DNA of 13,249 nt from positions 1 to 13,249 of the forward strand of contig CANTGP010000036.1 in the NCBI GenBank assembly GCA_947653315.1, given 5' to 3'. The translations under genes were made by a program, and so were the position numbers. The notes below the pieces were generated by a model. The model made no database searches and was not told the DNA's origin. It worked only from the letters and a program-made list of their open reading frames with translations. Shown here piece by piece: positions 1 through 6,924 of this stretch (positions are counted from its first letter, which is position 1; the number at the start of each line of letters is the position of its first letter). Source of the stretch: an uncultured Lachnospiraceae bacterium (GTDB taxonomy: Bacteria > Bacillota > Clostridia > Lachnospirales > Lachnospiraceae).

Positions 1-616
1 CTTTCCCTTCATGGATAAATACGATATAATCGGCAATCTTCTCCAGATCGCTGGTAATATGGGAAGATACCAGGATGGAATGTTCCTCATCCTGCACGAA
101 ATCCAAAAGCATTTCCAAAATATCATCCCGTACAACCGGGTCTAAACCGCTGGTGGCTTCATCCAAAACCAACAGTTTGGAATGGTGGGAAAAGGCAACG
201 GAGATTGCCAGCTTCATCTTCATTCCTTTTGAAAATTGCTTGATCGGTTTCCCGGACGGCAGGGAAAACCGGTCCAGCAGGCCCAAATAAACCTGTTCGT
301 CCCAAGTCCTGTAAATGTTTTTCATGACCCGGTTCAGTTTCCGCGGGGAAAGGATCTCGGGATAATTACTGCCATCGAACACGACGCCGACCTGTTCTTT
401 GATATCCCCGTCCAGTTCCTCCCTGTCTAAAATGGAAACAACACCGTCCTCCTTTTGAACCAGCCCTAAAGCAGCATTGATGGTTGTACTTTTTCCTGCA
501 CCGTTTTCCCCGATCAGCCCGACAATGGAGCCTTTTGGAACCGTAAAAGAAACATGGTCCAAAACAAAATCCTGATAAGTTTTGGTAAGCCCTGATACCA
601 TGAAAGCATTTGTCAT
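1..616 (-). CDS. ABC transporter ATP-binding protein, YtrB-like (partial, C-terminus outside window)
   Basis: About 205 N-terminal residues are present and the frame runs open off the left edge. The protein is the nucleotide-binding subunit of an ABC exporter. Visible motifs are Walker A GENGAGKST (residues 36-44), a signature region FSKGMKMKL (about 128-136), Walker B with D-loop LLVLDEATSGLDP (148-160) and the switch histidine in SSH (186). The usual Q-loop glutamine region reads VVFDGSNY, so the glutamine appears to be missing. The ATG at 616 has an AGGAGG site 7 bases upstream, and that site overlaps the stop codon of the GntR gene. A GntR gene directly followed by an ABC ATPase is the arrangement of Bacillus ytrAB-type operons, which answer to cell-envelope stress. 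The permease should lie beyond the left edge. The substrate cannot be told from the sequence. Confidence 0.93.
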   Translation of the reverse strand, partial: MTNAFMVSGLTKTYQDFVLDHVSFTVPKGSIVGLIGENGAGKSTTINAALGLVQKEDGVVSILDREELDGDIKEQVGVVFDGSNYPEILSPRKLNRVMKNIYRTWDEQVYLGLLDRFSLPSGKPIKQFSKGMKMKLAISVAFSHHSKLLVLDEATSGLDPVVRDDILEMLLDFVQDEEHSILVSSHITSDLEKIADYIVFIHEGK

Positions 617-627
617 CGCCAATCCTC

Positions 628-990
628 CTAGTTTTCCTCATACAATAGTGTTAATAATCCGACTAATTTATCCAGCGGTATTCCGTTCATGCGGGCAATT
701 TCTATCGCATCGTTGAAACAACCCTCTATCTTTTTTTGCTGTTCCTCCAAATAGAAATCCTGGTTTCTGACAGATACATAACAGCCTTTCCCCGCCGTCG
801 TCTCAATAAAACCATCTTCCTGCAGAATGTCATACGCCTTTTGCACGGTCAGGACACTGATCTGCAGCGATTTTGCAAGGGCACGGATAGAAGGAAGCGC
901 TTCCCCGGCTTTCAGTTCGCCGCTCATAATCTGCATTTTCATCTGTGACACAATCTGCTCATACAAAGGACGACTTACCTTATTACTCAC
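628..990 (-). CDS. GntR family transcriptional regulator, YtrA subfamily
   Basis: A protein of about 120 residues with an N-terminal winged helix-turn-helix typical of GntR proteins: RPLYEQIVSQMK, then LPSIRALAKSLQIS and TVQKAYDILQEDGFIETTAGKGCYV. After it comes only a short helical tail (residues 76-120) and no large ligand-binding domain, which defines the YtrA subfamily. I place the start at a GTG at 990, preceded by GGAG with 6 bases of spacing. An in-frame ATG at 1053 lies inside the predicted promoter, upstream of the transcription start, so it is unlikely to be used. The gene leads an operon with the ABC ATPase, 11 bases away. YtrA proteins usually repress their own operon, and a palindrome over the -10 box fits this. 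The effector is unknown. Confidence 0.88.
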   Translation of the reverse strand: MSNKVSRPLYEQIVSQMKMQIMSGELKAGEALPSIRALAKSLQISVLTVQKAYDILQEDGFIETTAGKGCYVSVRNQDFYLEEQQKKIEGCFNDAIEIARMNGIPLDKLVGLLTLLYEEN

Positions 991-1048
991 AACAATCTCC
1001 AAACCCTCACCGACTTTCTGTTTATCACTGTATTGCATCGACATATAC

Positions 1049-1077
1049 AGCATAATACATTATGTAACAGTTGTCAA
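1049..1077 (-). promoter_or_regulatory. Sigma-A promoter of the GntR-ABC operon with overlapping palindrome
   Basis: On the minus strand a consensus -35 TTGACA (1072-1077) is followed after exactly 17 bases by TATGCT (1049-1054). A palindrome CATAAT-GT-ATTATG (1051-1064, read on the minus strand) covers the upstream edge of the -10 box and part of the spacer, where a repressor would block polymerase. That it is the operator of the adjacent GntR protein is inferred. Confidence 0.75.
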
Positions 1078-1141
1078 GATTATTTGTATTCCATCTATTC
1101 CAAAAAATCCAAAAAAGTGACGTAACGCTCTAGAAAATTGT

Positions 1142-1186
1142 AAAGCGTACCAAGTCCTGCGGTAATCACACACCTTGGTACGCTTT
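1142..1186 (-). terminator. Hairpin terminator after the ftsEX-M23-S41 operon
   Basis: A perfect 13-bp stem: AAAGCGTACCAAG (1142-1154) pairs with CTTGGTACGCTTT (1174-1186) around a 19-base loop. It lies 20 bases past the S41 peptidase stop codon on the minus strand and is followed there by ACAATTTT. The T-tract is interrupted, so the strength is uncertain, but position and stem support a terminator. Confidence 0.65.
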
Positions 1187-1205
1187 TCAGCCATTTCATT
1201 CCTGA

Positions 1206-2531
1206 TTATTCATTGTCTCCTTCTTCCCCGATCATATCCGCCACGACTTCCTTCGCATGTTCCAACTGGTTATCATACCCGTCGTCGTAATACCGGTCCC
1301 CGTCAAACTCATACACTTCGTCCGGCTCCACACCGATTCCGTGGATATTATTCCCATTGGGGGTGAAATAGGAACTTACGGTCAGCTTTAACGCCGTGCC
1401 GTCCGACAGGGAAATGACCCTTTGGACAATCCCTTTCCCGAACGTCGTGGTACCAATCAGCGTCCCAATCCCGTAATCTTTAATGGCGCCTGCCAAAATC
1501 TCCGAAGCGCTTGCCGAATAACCGTTGACAAGAACCACTAACGGCTGGTCAAACTGCTTCTTCCCGTCGCTGGAATACTCCGTCCTCTTTCCGTTCCTGT
1601 CCTCCGTGTATACAATCAGTCCTTCCGGCAACATCTGCTGCGCAATTTCCACCACGGCGTTCAGGTTTCCGCCCGGATTTGCCCTCAGGTCCAGTATCAG
1701 CCCTTTCATGCCCTGCCCGCGGAGAATTGCCAGCGCCTCCTTAAACTGGTTCACGGTAACGTCGTCAAATTCCGTAATCTGTATATAACCCACGCCGCCG
1801 TCATACATCTCATGCTTTACCGTGGGGCTTTCAATTTTCCGCCGCTCCACGTCGAACTCCAGATAATCGTTCTCCCCTTCCCGGTATATGGTCAGGTGCA
1901 CCTTCGTTCCTTCCAGCCCCTTGATATTGCCAACCACTTCCGAAAGTTCCAAGCCCTGCATCGGCTCATTGTCCACCATGTAAATGACGTCCCCGTCCCG
2001 CAGTCCGGCTTCCTGCGCCGGCGTATCATCGATTACGCCGCTGATATGCGCCAGTCCGGTATCCACGTCCATTCCCACATAAGCGCCGATTCCGTAATAA
2101 ATCCCCTCCGTCTGGTCCATCAGCTCCTCTAAATCTTCTTCCGTATAGTATGTGGAATACGGATCACCCAGCGATGCGATAACCCCCGCATACATGCCTT
2201 CCTCCAGCGTTTTCTTATCCACGTCTTCCTGATAGTAATATTTCCCGATGGTTTCCTCTATGACCTGCAATTTACCCATGGTCATATCGTTTACCAAACT
2301 GTTTGCTTCTTCCGCCGCACGCGCTTCTTCCTCTCTCTGCATTTGACGCGCCTGGTAAAACCTCATGCCCGTAAAGACAACGCAGGCGGCCACAACGCTT
2401 AACACGACTCCGGCAAAGAAACCGCCGAGGAAATTCCCCCCGTCCTTTTTCGGCTGCTGCATTTGGCTGTTGTTTCCGTTATTCGGATACTCATTCGGAT
2501 AATTGTTCAAATTATACTCCACTTCTTTCAT
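1206..2531 (-). CDS. S41 family C-terminal processing peptidase (CtpA/CtpB-like) with PDZ domain
   Basis: A membrane-anchored serine protease of 441 residues. In order: an Asn/Gln-rich cytoplasmic start (1-34), one transmembrane helix (about 35-55), a helical region, a PDZ domain (about 143-228, with GIGAYVGMD and AGLRDGDVIYMVD), then the S41 core. The catalytic serine is S341 in SASASEIL, the lysine is K366 in TFGKG, and Q370 completes the triad. Their spacing matches that of E. coli Prc. Family members cut near the C-termini of envelope proteins. Bacillus subtilis has ctpB next to ftsEX, which supports the placement here 7 bases after the M23 gene. The ATG at 2531 has GGAG directly against it with no spacing. 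A TTG at 2510 (codon 8) with GGAG 6 bases upstream may be the real start. Confidence 0.93.
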   Translation of the reverse strand: MKEVEYNLNNYPNEYPNNGNNSQMQQPKKDGGNFLGGFFAGVVLSVVAACVVFTGMRFYQARQMQREEEARAAEEANSLVNDMTMGKLQVIEETIGKYYYQEDVDKKTLEEGMYAGVIASLGDPYSTYYTEEDLEELMDQTEGIYYGIGAYVGMDVDTGLAHISGVIDDTPAQEAGLRDGDVIYMVDNEPMQGLELSEVVGNIKGLEGTKVHLTIYREGENDYLEFDVERRKIESPTVKHEMYDGGVGYIQITEFDDVTVNQFKEALAILRGQGMKGLILDLRANPGGNLNAVVEIAQQMLPEGLIVYTEDRNGKRTEYSSDGKKQFDQPLVVLVNGYSASASEILAGAIKDYGIGTLIGTTTFGKGIVQRVISLSDGTALKLTVSSYFTPNGNNIHGIGVEPDEVYEFDGDRYYDDGYDNQLEHAKEVVADMIGEEGDNE

Positions 2532-2538
2532 CTCCAGA

Positions 2539-3765
2539 CTATTTGCTTACGTAATTCCAGGGGCTAACATAACTTCCGTTCAGCCTTACGCTGAAATGCA
2601 GATGGTTTCCGGTGGACCGTCCCGTGGAACCCACCGCCGCAATCTTCTGTCCCTTTGATACCCATGTTCCTTTGGAAACGTACAGGGCGGAAGCATGCAT
2701 GTATATCGTATACAGTCCGTCCCCATGGTCAATCATGATATAATTTCCCATGGAATTGCTGTAATCCGCCGCCACCACCTTACCGTCATAGGCGGCCAGA
2801 ATCGCCGAACCTCCGGGAGCCGCCAAATCAATCCCGTTATGGAACTTTTCAACCCCCAGCGTCGGATGAATCCGGTTGCCGTAATCGTCGGAAATCCTTG
2901 TATAAGAGGGCGCTGGCCATGTAAACATACCGCCGTCGTATTTAATCCGGTTCTCCTCTGCCAGTTTCGCCTTTTCCTCCGCCACGATTTTTTCCAGCAT
3001 GGCAATCGTTTCGTTCTGCTCCTTTAATTCCGCCTCATATTCGGCAATCGCCGCCTCCTTTGTATCAATGTCGCTGCTTACCTGCTCAATGGTTTTCTTC
3101 TTTTCGTCAATTAAGGAATTCAGGGAGGCTTCCTCGCTTTCCACGCCGGCTTTTGCTTCTTCCAAATAAGCCCTTTCCTCCTCAAGCTGTTCCATGTACA
3201 GTTCCACCAGCTTCCTCGTCGCCACATATTCATCCAGCATCTTCCTGTCATAGGCGGAAAGCATCTCGATATACTCCGCCTTATTCAGCATATCCCCGAA
3301 ACTGTCCGCCGAAAAAATCATCTCCATGTACAGGGTATCCCCTGCTTCGTACATGAACCGGATGCGCTGTTTCATGGCGGCGTACTGGTTTTCCTGATCC
3401 GCGATGGCCGCTTCCAGCTCGGTTTCCGTTTGGGCGATTTCCTCCTCTTTTTCCGCTATTTTATTTTTCAGGTCGGCGATTTTTTCCTGGATAGTCGCCA
3501 ACTGTCCGTCCAGTTGTTCCACATACTGCTTTAAGCTCTCTTTGGACTGTTCCAGTTCCTCTTTCACTTTTTTGATATCCGTCAGGCTCGACTGAAGCTG
3601 CTTCTTCAATTCCTTGGCATCGCTGATTTCCGCTTCCTTTTCCTTGATTAAGTCATTGGTAAGCTCCGAAGCATGCACATTTTCCGGTGCGTCCATCCTT
3701 CCTGCAAAACACACCGCAAGCGAAACACAGAGGACGGCACAGGTATACTTCCTCCATTTTCCCAT
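2539..3765 (-). CDS. Coiled-coil M23 (LytM) family peptidoglycan endopeptidase, probable FtsEX partner
   Basis: A secreted protein of 408 residues. A signal peptide (hydrophobic stretch about 8-21, likely cleavage near VHA-S) leads into two long coiled-coil arms (about 35-130 and 175-285). They flank a less regular segment with YMEMIFSADSFGDMLNKAEY, the layout of EnvC, CwlO and PcsB. The C-terminal M23 domain (from about 293) keeps the zinc and catalytic residues: H309 and D313 in HNGID, H357 in YMHA, and H388 and H390 in HLH. It should therefore cut cell-wall cross-links itself, unlike E. coli EnvC, whose LytM domain is degenerate. The start at 3765 follows the ftsX stop by 13 bases with AAAGG upstream. 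A longer reading frame to 3867 only overlaps ftsX. FtsEX probably triggers activity by moving the coiled coil. Confidence 0.93.
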   Translation of the reverse strand: MGKWRKYTCAVLCVSLAVCFAGRMDAPENVHASELTNDLIKEKEAEISDAKELKKQLQSSLTDIKKVKEELEQSKESLKQYVEQLDGQLATIQEKIADLKNKIAEKEEEIAQTETELEAAIADQENQYAAMKQRIRFMYEAGDTLYMEMIFSADSFGDMLNKAEYIEMLSAYDRKMLDEYVATRKLVELYMEQLEEERAYLEEAKAGVESEEASLNSLIDEKKKTIEQVSSDIDTKEAAIAEYEAELKEQNETIAMLEKIVAEEKAKLAEENRIKYDGGMFTWPAPSYTRISDDYGNRIHPTLGVEKFHNGIDLAAPGGSAILAAYDGKVVAADYSNSMGNYIMIDHGDGLYTIYMHASALYVSKGTWVSKGQKIAAVGSTGRSTGNHLHFSVRLNGSYVSPWNYVSK

Positions 3766-3778
3766 ATCACGCGCCTTT

Positions 3779-4675
3779 CTATACCCGCAAATGCTTCCGC
3801 ACGGTGATAATGCTGCCCAAAAAACCGATTCCCACGCCCATCGCCACGGAAACCGGCAGGAGTACATGGAAAATGGTTTCCACCGGAAGGAACTCCAACA
3901 GCCTCGTCAGCATGGCAAAACGCTCCGTCACATAAAGAATCACCTGGTTGTAAATCACGTAAATAATGCCCATGGGAATCAGGGAGCCGATGACCCCGAT
4001 CAGAATTCCCTCAATGACAAACGGGGACCGGACGAAGAAATCCGTGGCGCCGATATACTTCATAATATTTATTTCTTCTTTCCGGACGGATATACCTATC
4101 GTTACCGTATTACTGATCAGGAAAATGGATACCGCAAACAATATGACAATAATGCCCATGGATACGTAAGCCACCAGCGCGTTAATACCGCTGAACGTCG
4201 CCGCCGTAATCTCCGATTTGTTAATCTTACGGATTTCCGGTATGGATTCCAAATAAGTCACAAGGGCGGGCTGCAGGGAAACATCGCTTAAGTAAATCAC
4301 GTAATGGGCCGAAGGCGCCAGCGGGTTTTCCGTAAAACCGTCGGCATAATCCCCAAGGTAATCTTCCTTGAAACTCTCCCACGCTTCCTCTGCCGACACA
4401 AACTGTACATCGGATACCTCCACCCGCTTCCATATCATGTCCCCGATTTCCGCAATCCGCGTATCGGGTGTTCCTTCCTGGAAAAATACGGTTACGGACA
4501 ATCCCTCCTCCGCCGTTTTTACAATATGCTCAAAATTTGACAAAATGGCATAAAATAACCCAAACAGGAACAGACATGCCCCAATGGTGGCAATGGATGC
4601 CAGCGAAAACCATTTGTTCCGGATAATATTGCGGAAGCCCTGTCCGATCGTATAAAAAAATGTACTAATCCTCAT
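3779..4675 (-). CDS. ftsX: Cell division protein FtsX (permease-like subunit of FtsEX)
   Basis: A membrane protein of 298 residues with FtsX architecture: a cytoplasmic N-terminus ending IIRNKW, TM1 (about 23-45), an extracellular domain (about 46-160, starting EEGLSVTVFFQEG) and three more helices (about 167-189, 218-241 and 266-290). The segment RKEEINIMKYIGATDFFVRSPF is the conserved cytoplasmic loop of the family. FtsX does not transport. It relays ATP hydrolysis by FtsE to wall hydrolases through the extracellular domain, here presumably to the M23 protein encoded next. The ATG at 4675 overlaps the end of ftsE by 11 bases and has GGGAGG 8 bases upstream, so translation is coupled. An ATG further upstream at 4708 would extend the overlap without a comparable ribosome site. 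Confidence 0.96.
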   Translation of the reverse strand: MRISTFFYTIGQGFRNIIRNKWFSLASIATIGACLFLFGLFYAILSNFEHIVKTAEEGLSVTVFFQEGTPDTRIAEIGDMIWKRVEVSDVQFVSAEEAWESFKEDYLGDYADGFTENPLAPSAHYVIYLSDVSLQPALVTYLESIPEIRKINKSEITAATFSGINALVAYVSMGIIVILFAVSIFLISNTVTIGISVRKEEINIMKYIGATDFFVRSPFVIEGILIGVIGSLIPMGIIYVIYNQVILYVTERFAMLTRLLEFLPVETIFHVLLPVSVAMGVGIGFLGSIITVRKHLRV

Positions 4676-5411
4676 CGATGTAGCCTCCCTTTTCCTCGTC
4701 GCTGACAATGATTCCCTTCTTCATCGTAACCACGCGTTTCTGCATGGAGTTTACGATTTCCCTGTTATGGGTTACCACAAGAACCGTTGTCCCGTTCTCG
4801 TTAATCTGCTCCAACAGCTTCATGATTTCCCATGAATTCTTGGGGTCCAGATTACCGGTAGGCTCATCGGCAAGCAGGATGGTGGGCCGGTTAATTAACG
4901 CCCGCGCCAGCGCCACCCTCTGCTGCTCCCCCCCGGAAAGCTGCCTGGGCTTCGCCTTATACTTCCCGGCAAGCCCCACCGTGGCGAGGATACTCGGCAC
5001 GTTCCGTTTAATCTCCTTATTCGACACTTGAATAATACGCTGGGCAAACGCCACGTTTTCATATACGTTCCTGTCTTTGAGCAGGCGGAAATCCTGAAAC
5101 ACAATACCAAGATTCCTCCTGAATTTGGGAATTTTCCTGTGTTTGATTTTCACCAAATCATACCCCATCACATTGATATAACCGGATGTCGGCGTCAACT
5201 CCCTGAGCAAAAGTTTAATCAGGGTCGATTTCCCCGATCCGCTGTCGCCAACGATAAATACAAATTCCCCTCTATTAATATGCAGATTAACCCCGTTTAA
5301 TGCCGGTGCACCCGTGGCATATGCCTTACTCACGTTTTCCAGCGTGATAATTTCATTGCCTAAATCCGCCTGCCTTCTCCCTCTCCGTCTCTTTCTGTCT
5401 TTTTCCGTCAA
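4665..5411 (-). CDS. ftsE: Cell division ATP-binding protein FtsE
   Basis: A 248-residue ABC ATPase that powers FtsX. Motifs: Walker A GDSGSGKS (55-62), Q-loop Q106 in VFQDFRLL, signature LSGGE (158-162), Walker B ILLADE (178-183) and switch histidine H215 in VTHN. The QDFRLL string and the short length are typical of FtsE. The start appears to be TTG at 5411, with AGGTG 7 bases before it. This gives a strongly basic N-terminal tail of about 19 residues (KDRKRRRGRR) ahead of the usual family start near IITLENVSK. No ATG, GTG or TTG closer to the domain is in frame, so the tail looks real. It is the first gene of the operon ftsE-ftsX-M23-S41. The 116 bases upstream contain AT-rich TTATAG repeats but no promoter I trust. 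Confidence 0.96.
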   Translation of the reverse strand: MTEKDRKRRRGRRQADLGNEIITLENVSKAYATGAPALNGVNLHINRGEFVFIVGDSGSGKSTLIKLLLRELTPTSGYINVMGYDLVKIKHRKIPKFRRNLGIVFQDFRLLKDRNVYENVAFAQRIIQVSNKEIKRNVPSILATVGLAGKYKAKPRQLSGGEQQRVALARALINRPTILLADEPTGNLDPKNSWEIMKLLEQINENGTTVLVVTHNREIVNSMQKRVVTMKKGIIVSDEEKGGYIDED

Positions 5412-5527
5412 TGTATTTCACCTACCTGAGTCCCTTTACTATAATCTTTAACCGTAATCTATAACTATAACTCCAATGCTGCCTTCCGTTTCTTTCCCAT
5501 TCCAATCCCGGAACGGTCCCCGGTTTC

Positions 5528-6616
5528 TCAATATTCAAAGTTTTCCATATACTTCATGTATTTTACCACCATCAGAGCAATCTTGAACGTAATGGCATCC
5601 TCAAAAACGCGCAAATCCAGCCCCGTGCTTTTCTGGAGCTTATCCAGCCGGTAAACCAGCGTATTCCGGTGGATGAAAAGCTGCCTTGATGTTTCGGACA
5701 CGTTCAGGCTGTTTTCAAAAAACTTACTGATTGTCGTCAGCGTTTCTTCGTCAAAGTCATCCGGGCTCTTACCGCCGAAAATTTCCTTGATGAACATCTT
5801 GCATAACGGAATCGGAAGCTGGTAAATCAGACGCCCGATGCCAAGCTCGCTGTATGCCACAATGTTGCGCTCGTCAAAGAAAATCTTACCTACGTCCAAC
5901 GCCATTTTCGCTTCCTTATAAGAACGGCTCACTTCCTTAATTTCGCCCACAATCGTACCGTAAGAGATACGCACACCCCCAAGGCCTTCCTTATGCAGGT
6001 ACGCTTCCGCACTCTTTGCCGCCTTATCGATTTCCTTTCCCGCATCCCCTTCCGACAGGTCCTTGACTACAATGACATTGTTCTCATCCACGGCGGTAAT
6101 GAAATCCTTACTGTTATTGCCAAAATATGTACGCATCAATTCCAGCACATTGCTGTCCTTGTTATTTTCCGTTTCGATGATAATGGCGACACGTTTCACG
6201 TCCGTTTGGATATGCAGTTTCTTCGCCCTGCTGTAAATATCCACCAGCAAAAGGTTGTCCAGCAGAAGATTCTTGATAAAATTATCCTTATCAAACCGCT
6301 CTTTATATGCCACCAAAAGACTCTGTATCTGGAATGCCACCATCTTGCCCAAAGTATATACATCCTCGCCGGAGCCGCCCGCAATCAGGATATACTCCAA
6401 CTGCTGTTCGTCAAAAATCTTAAAATACCGGTATCCTTGTATTTCCTGGGAATCGGCAGGGGAAGCCGCAAATTCCACCGCAGCCCCGGCACAGCTCTCC
6501 ATATCGGATGCCGTGGAGGCCACTTCTTTGCCATCCGTATCCATCACGCACAAATCCAAACGTGCAATCGCTTTCAGCCCATCTATTGTGCTCTGCAATA
6601 TCTGATTTGAAATCAT
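5528..6616 (-). CDS. CdaR/PucR family transcriptional regulator (sugar-diacid type)
   Basis: A 362-residue regulator. The N-terminal part (1-105, starting ISNQILQSTIDGL and with LDLCVMDTDGKEVAST) resembles the putative sugar-diacid recognition domain. The middle (about 135-260, with RVAIIIETE and VRISYGTIVGEIKEVSRSYKEAKMAL) matches the GGDEF-like CdaR domain. The end (about 293-350, with NVSETSRQLFIHRNTLVYRLDKLQKSTGLDL) is the PucR-type helix-turn-helix. The ATG at 6616 has AGGAGG 9 bases upstream. An in-frame ATG at 6697 has none. Family members activate or repress carbohydrate or purine genes in response to small acids. Here the gene precedes ftsE on the same strand with a 116-base gap, so it may share a transcript with, or control, the wall operon. 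The ligand is unknown. Confidence 0.88.
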   Translation of the reverse strand: MISNQILQSTIDGLKAIARLDLCVMDTDGKEVASTASDMESCAGAAVEFAASPADSQEIQGYRYFKIFDEQQLEYILIAGGSGEDVYTLGKMVAFQIQSLLVAYKERFDKDNFIKNLLLDNLLLVDIYSRAKKLHIQTDVKRVAIIIETENNKDSNVLELMRTYFGNNSKDFITAVDENNVIVVKDLSEGDAGKEIDKAAKSAEAYLHKEGLGGVRISYGTIVGEIKEVSRSYKEAKMALDVGKIFFDERNIVAYSELGIGRLIYQLPIPLCKMFIKEIFGGKSPDDFDEETLTTISKFFENSLNVSETSRQLFIHRNTLVYRLDKLQKSTGLDLRVFEDAITFKIALMVVKYMKYMENFEY

Positions 6617-6664
6617 ATCCCCAATCCTCCTGTCCCCCACAAAAATATGCCATGCCAAAAGTCC

Positions 6665-6684
6665 GCGGAAATCCGTTTTTCCGC
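6665..6684 (-). other. Hairpin in the leader of the CdaR-type gene
   Basis: GCGGAAA (6665-6671) pairs perfectly with TTTCCGC (6678-6684) around a 6-base loop, about 50 bases upstream of the start codon. No T-run follows, so it is not a terminator. It could affect message stability or be a protein-binding palindrome. Only the base pairing is seen. Confidence 0.35.
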
Positions 6685-6797
6685 ACTCTTTCTTCATTTT
6701 AATTCAAAATCACAAAAAAATCCATACTAAATGCATTTATTTTTGTGTATTTTTTATGTCTGACATTCTTCCTTTACATGGGGTGCCCGTGTACAAT

Positions 6798-6875
6798 CGA
6801 GTAGGGGAAGGTTTTTCTCCCTACTCGCCGCGCGCCCCGTGCGCCGCCTTGGCGGCATATTCTTCTGCACGGGGC
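6798..6875 (+). repeat. Structured palindromic intergenic repeat, copy A
   Basis: Part of the 306-base gap 6617-6922. A 9-bp perfect stem CGAGTAGGG (6798-6806) / CCCTACTCG (6819-6827) is followed by CCGCGC. A compound stem comes next: GCCCCGTGC (6834-6842) pairs with GCACGGGGC (6867-6875), enclosing GCCGCC (6843-6848) / GGCGGC (6851-6856) and a 10-base one-sided bulge. The first 65 bases match copy B at 12436-12496 in order and orientation: GAGTAGGG, AAGG, TCCCTAC, CGCCGCGC, CCCGT, and an ATTC-like end. This points to a dispersed repeat family. No open reading frame or T-run belongs to it. Confidence 0.65.
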
Positions 6876-6887
6876 TGTGCATAAAAC

Positions 6888-6924
6888 AGGCAGACTTGAA
6901 ATGTTTTCCATCCCAAATCTGCCT
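6888..6924 (-). terminator. Hairpin terminator after the WecG/TagA-family gene
   Basis: On the minus strand AGGCAGA (6918-6924), overlapping the stop codon, pairs with TCTGCCT (6888-6894), extended by two more pairs after one mismatch. It is followed by GTTTTAT. The large loop (about 23 bases) makes it a moderate terminator. Confidence 0.5.

Noticed and set aside
366..641. Open frame of 91 residues over the ABC ATPase start
   Set aside because: It lies in another frame of the ABC gene. The real frame shows Walker A, signature, Walker B and H-loop and runs off the window edge.
3614..4291. Plus-strand open frame of 225 residues
   Set aside because: It is the antisense of ftsX and the M23 gene, with no ribosome site and a composition (His, Asn, Arg, Gln rich) typical of shadow frames.
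5437..5473. AT-rich TTATAG-like repeats upstream of ftsE as a promoter or operator
   Set aside because: No -35 box with sensible spacing fits, and the repeats are imperfect. I could not support a specific site.
5501..5524. CCGG-containing palindrome after the CdaR-type gene as terminator
   Set aside because: The stem has only 4 Watson-Crick pairs plus two G-U pairs and no T-run, so it is not a convincing stop.
5993..6610. Plus-strand open frame of 205 residues
   Set aside because: It is antisense to the CdaR-type regulator, whose domains are clearly readable on the minus strand. No family resemblance is seen.
6756..6766. ATGTCTGACAT palindrome upstream of the CdaR-type gene
   Set aside because: It is short and sits in an AT-rich tract with no recognisable promoter, so it may be chance.
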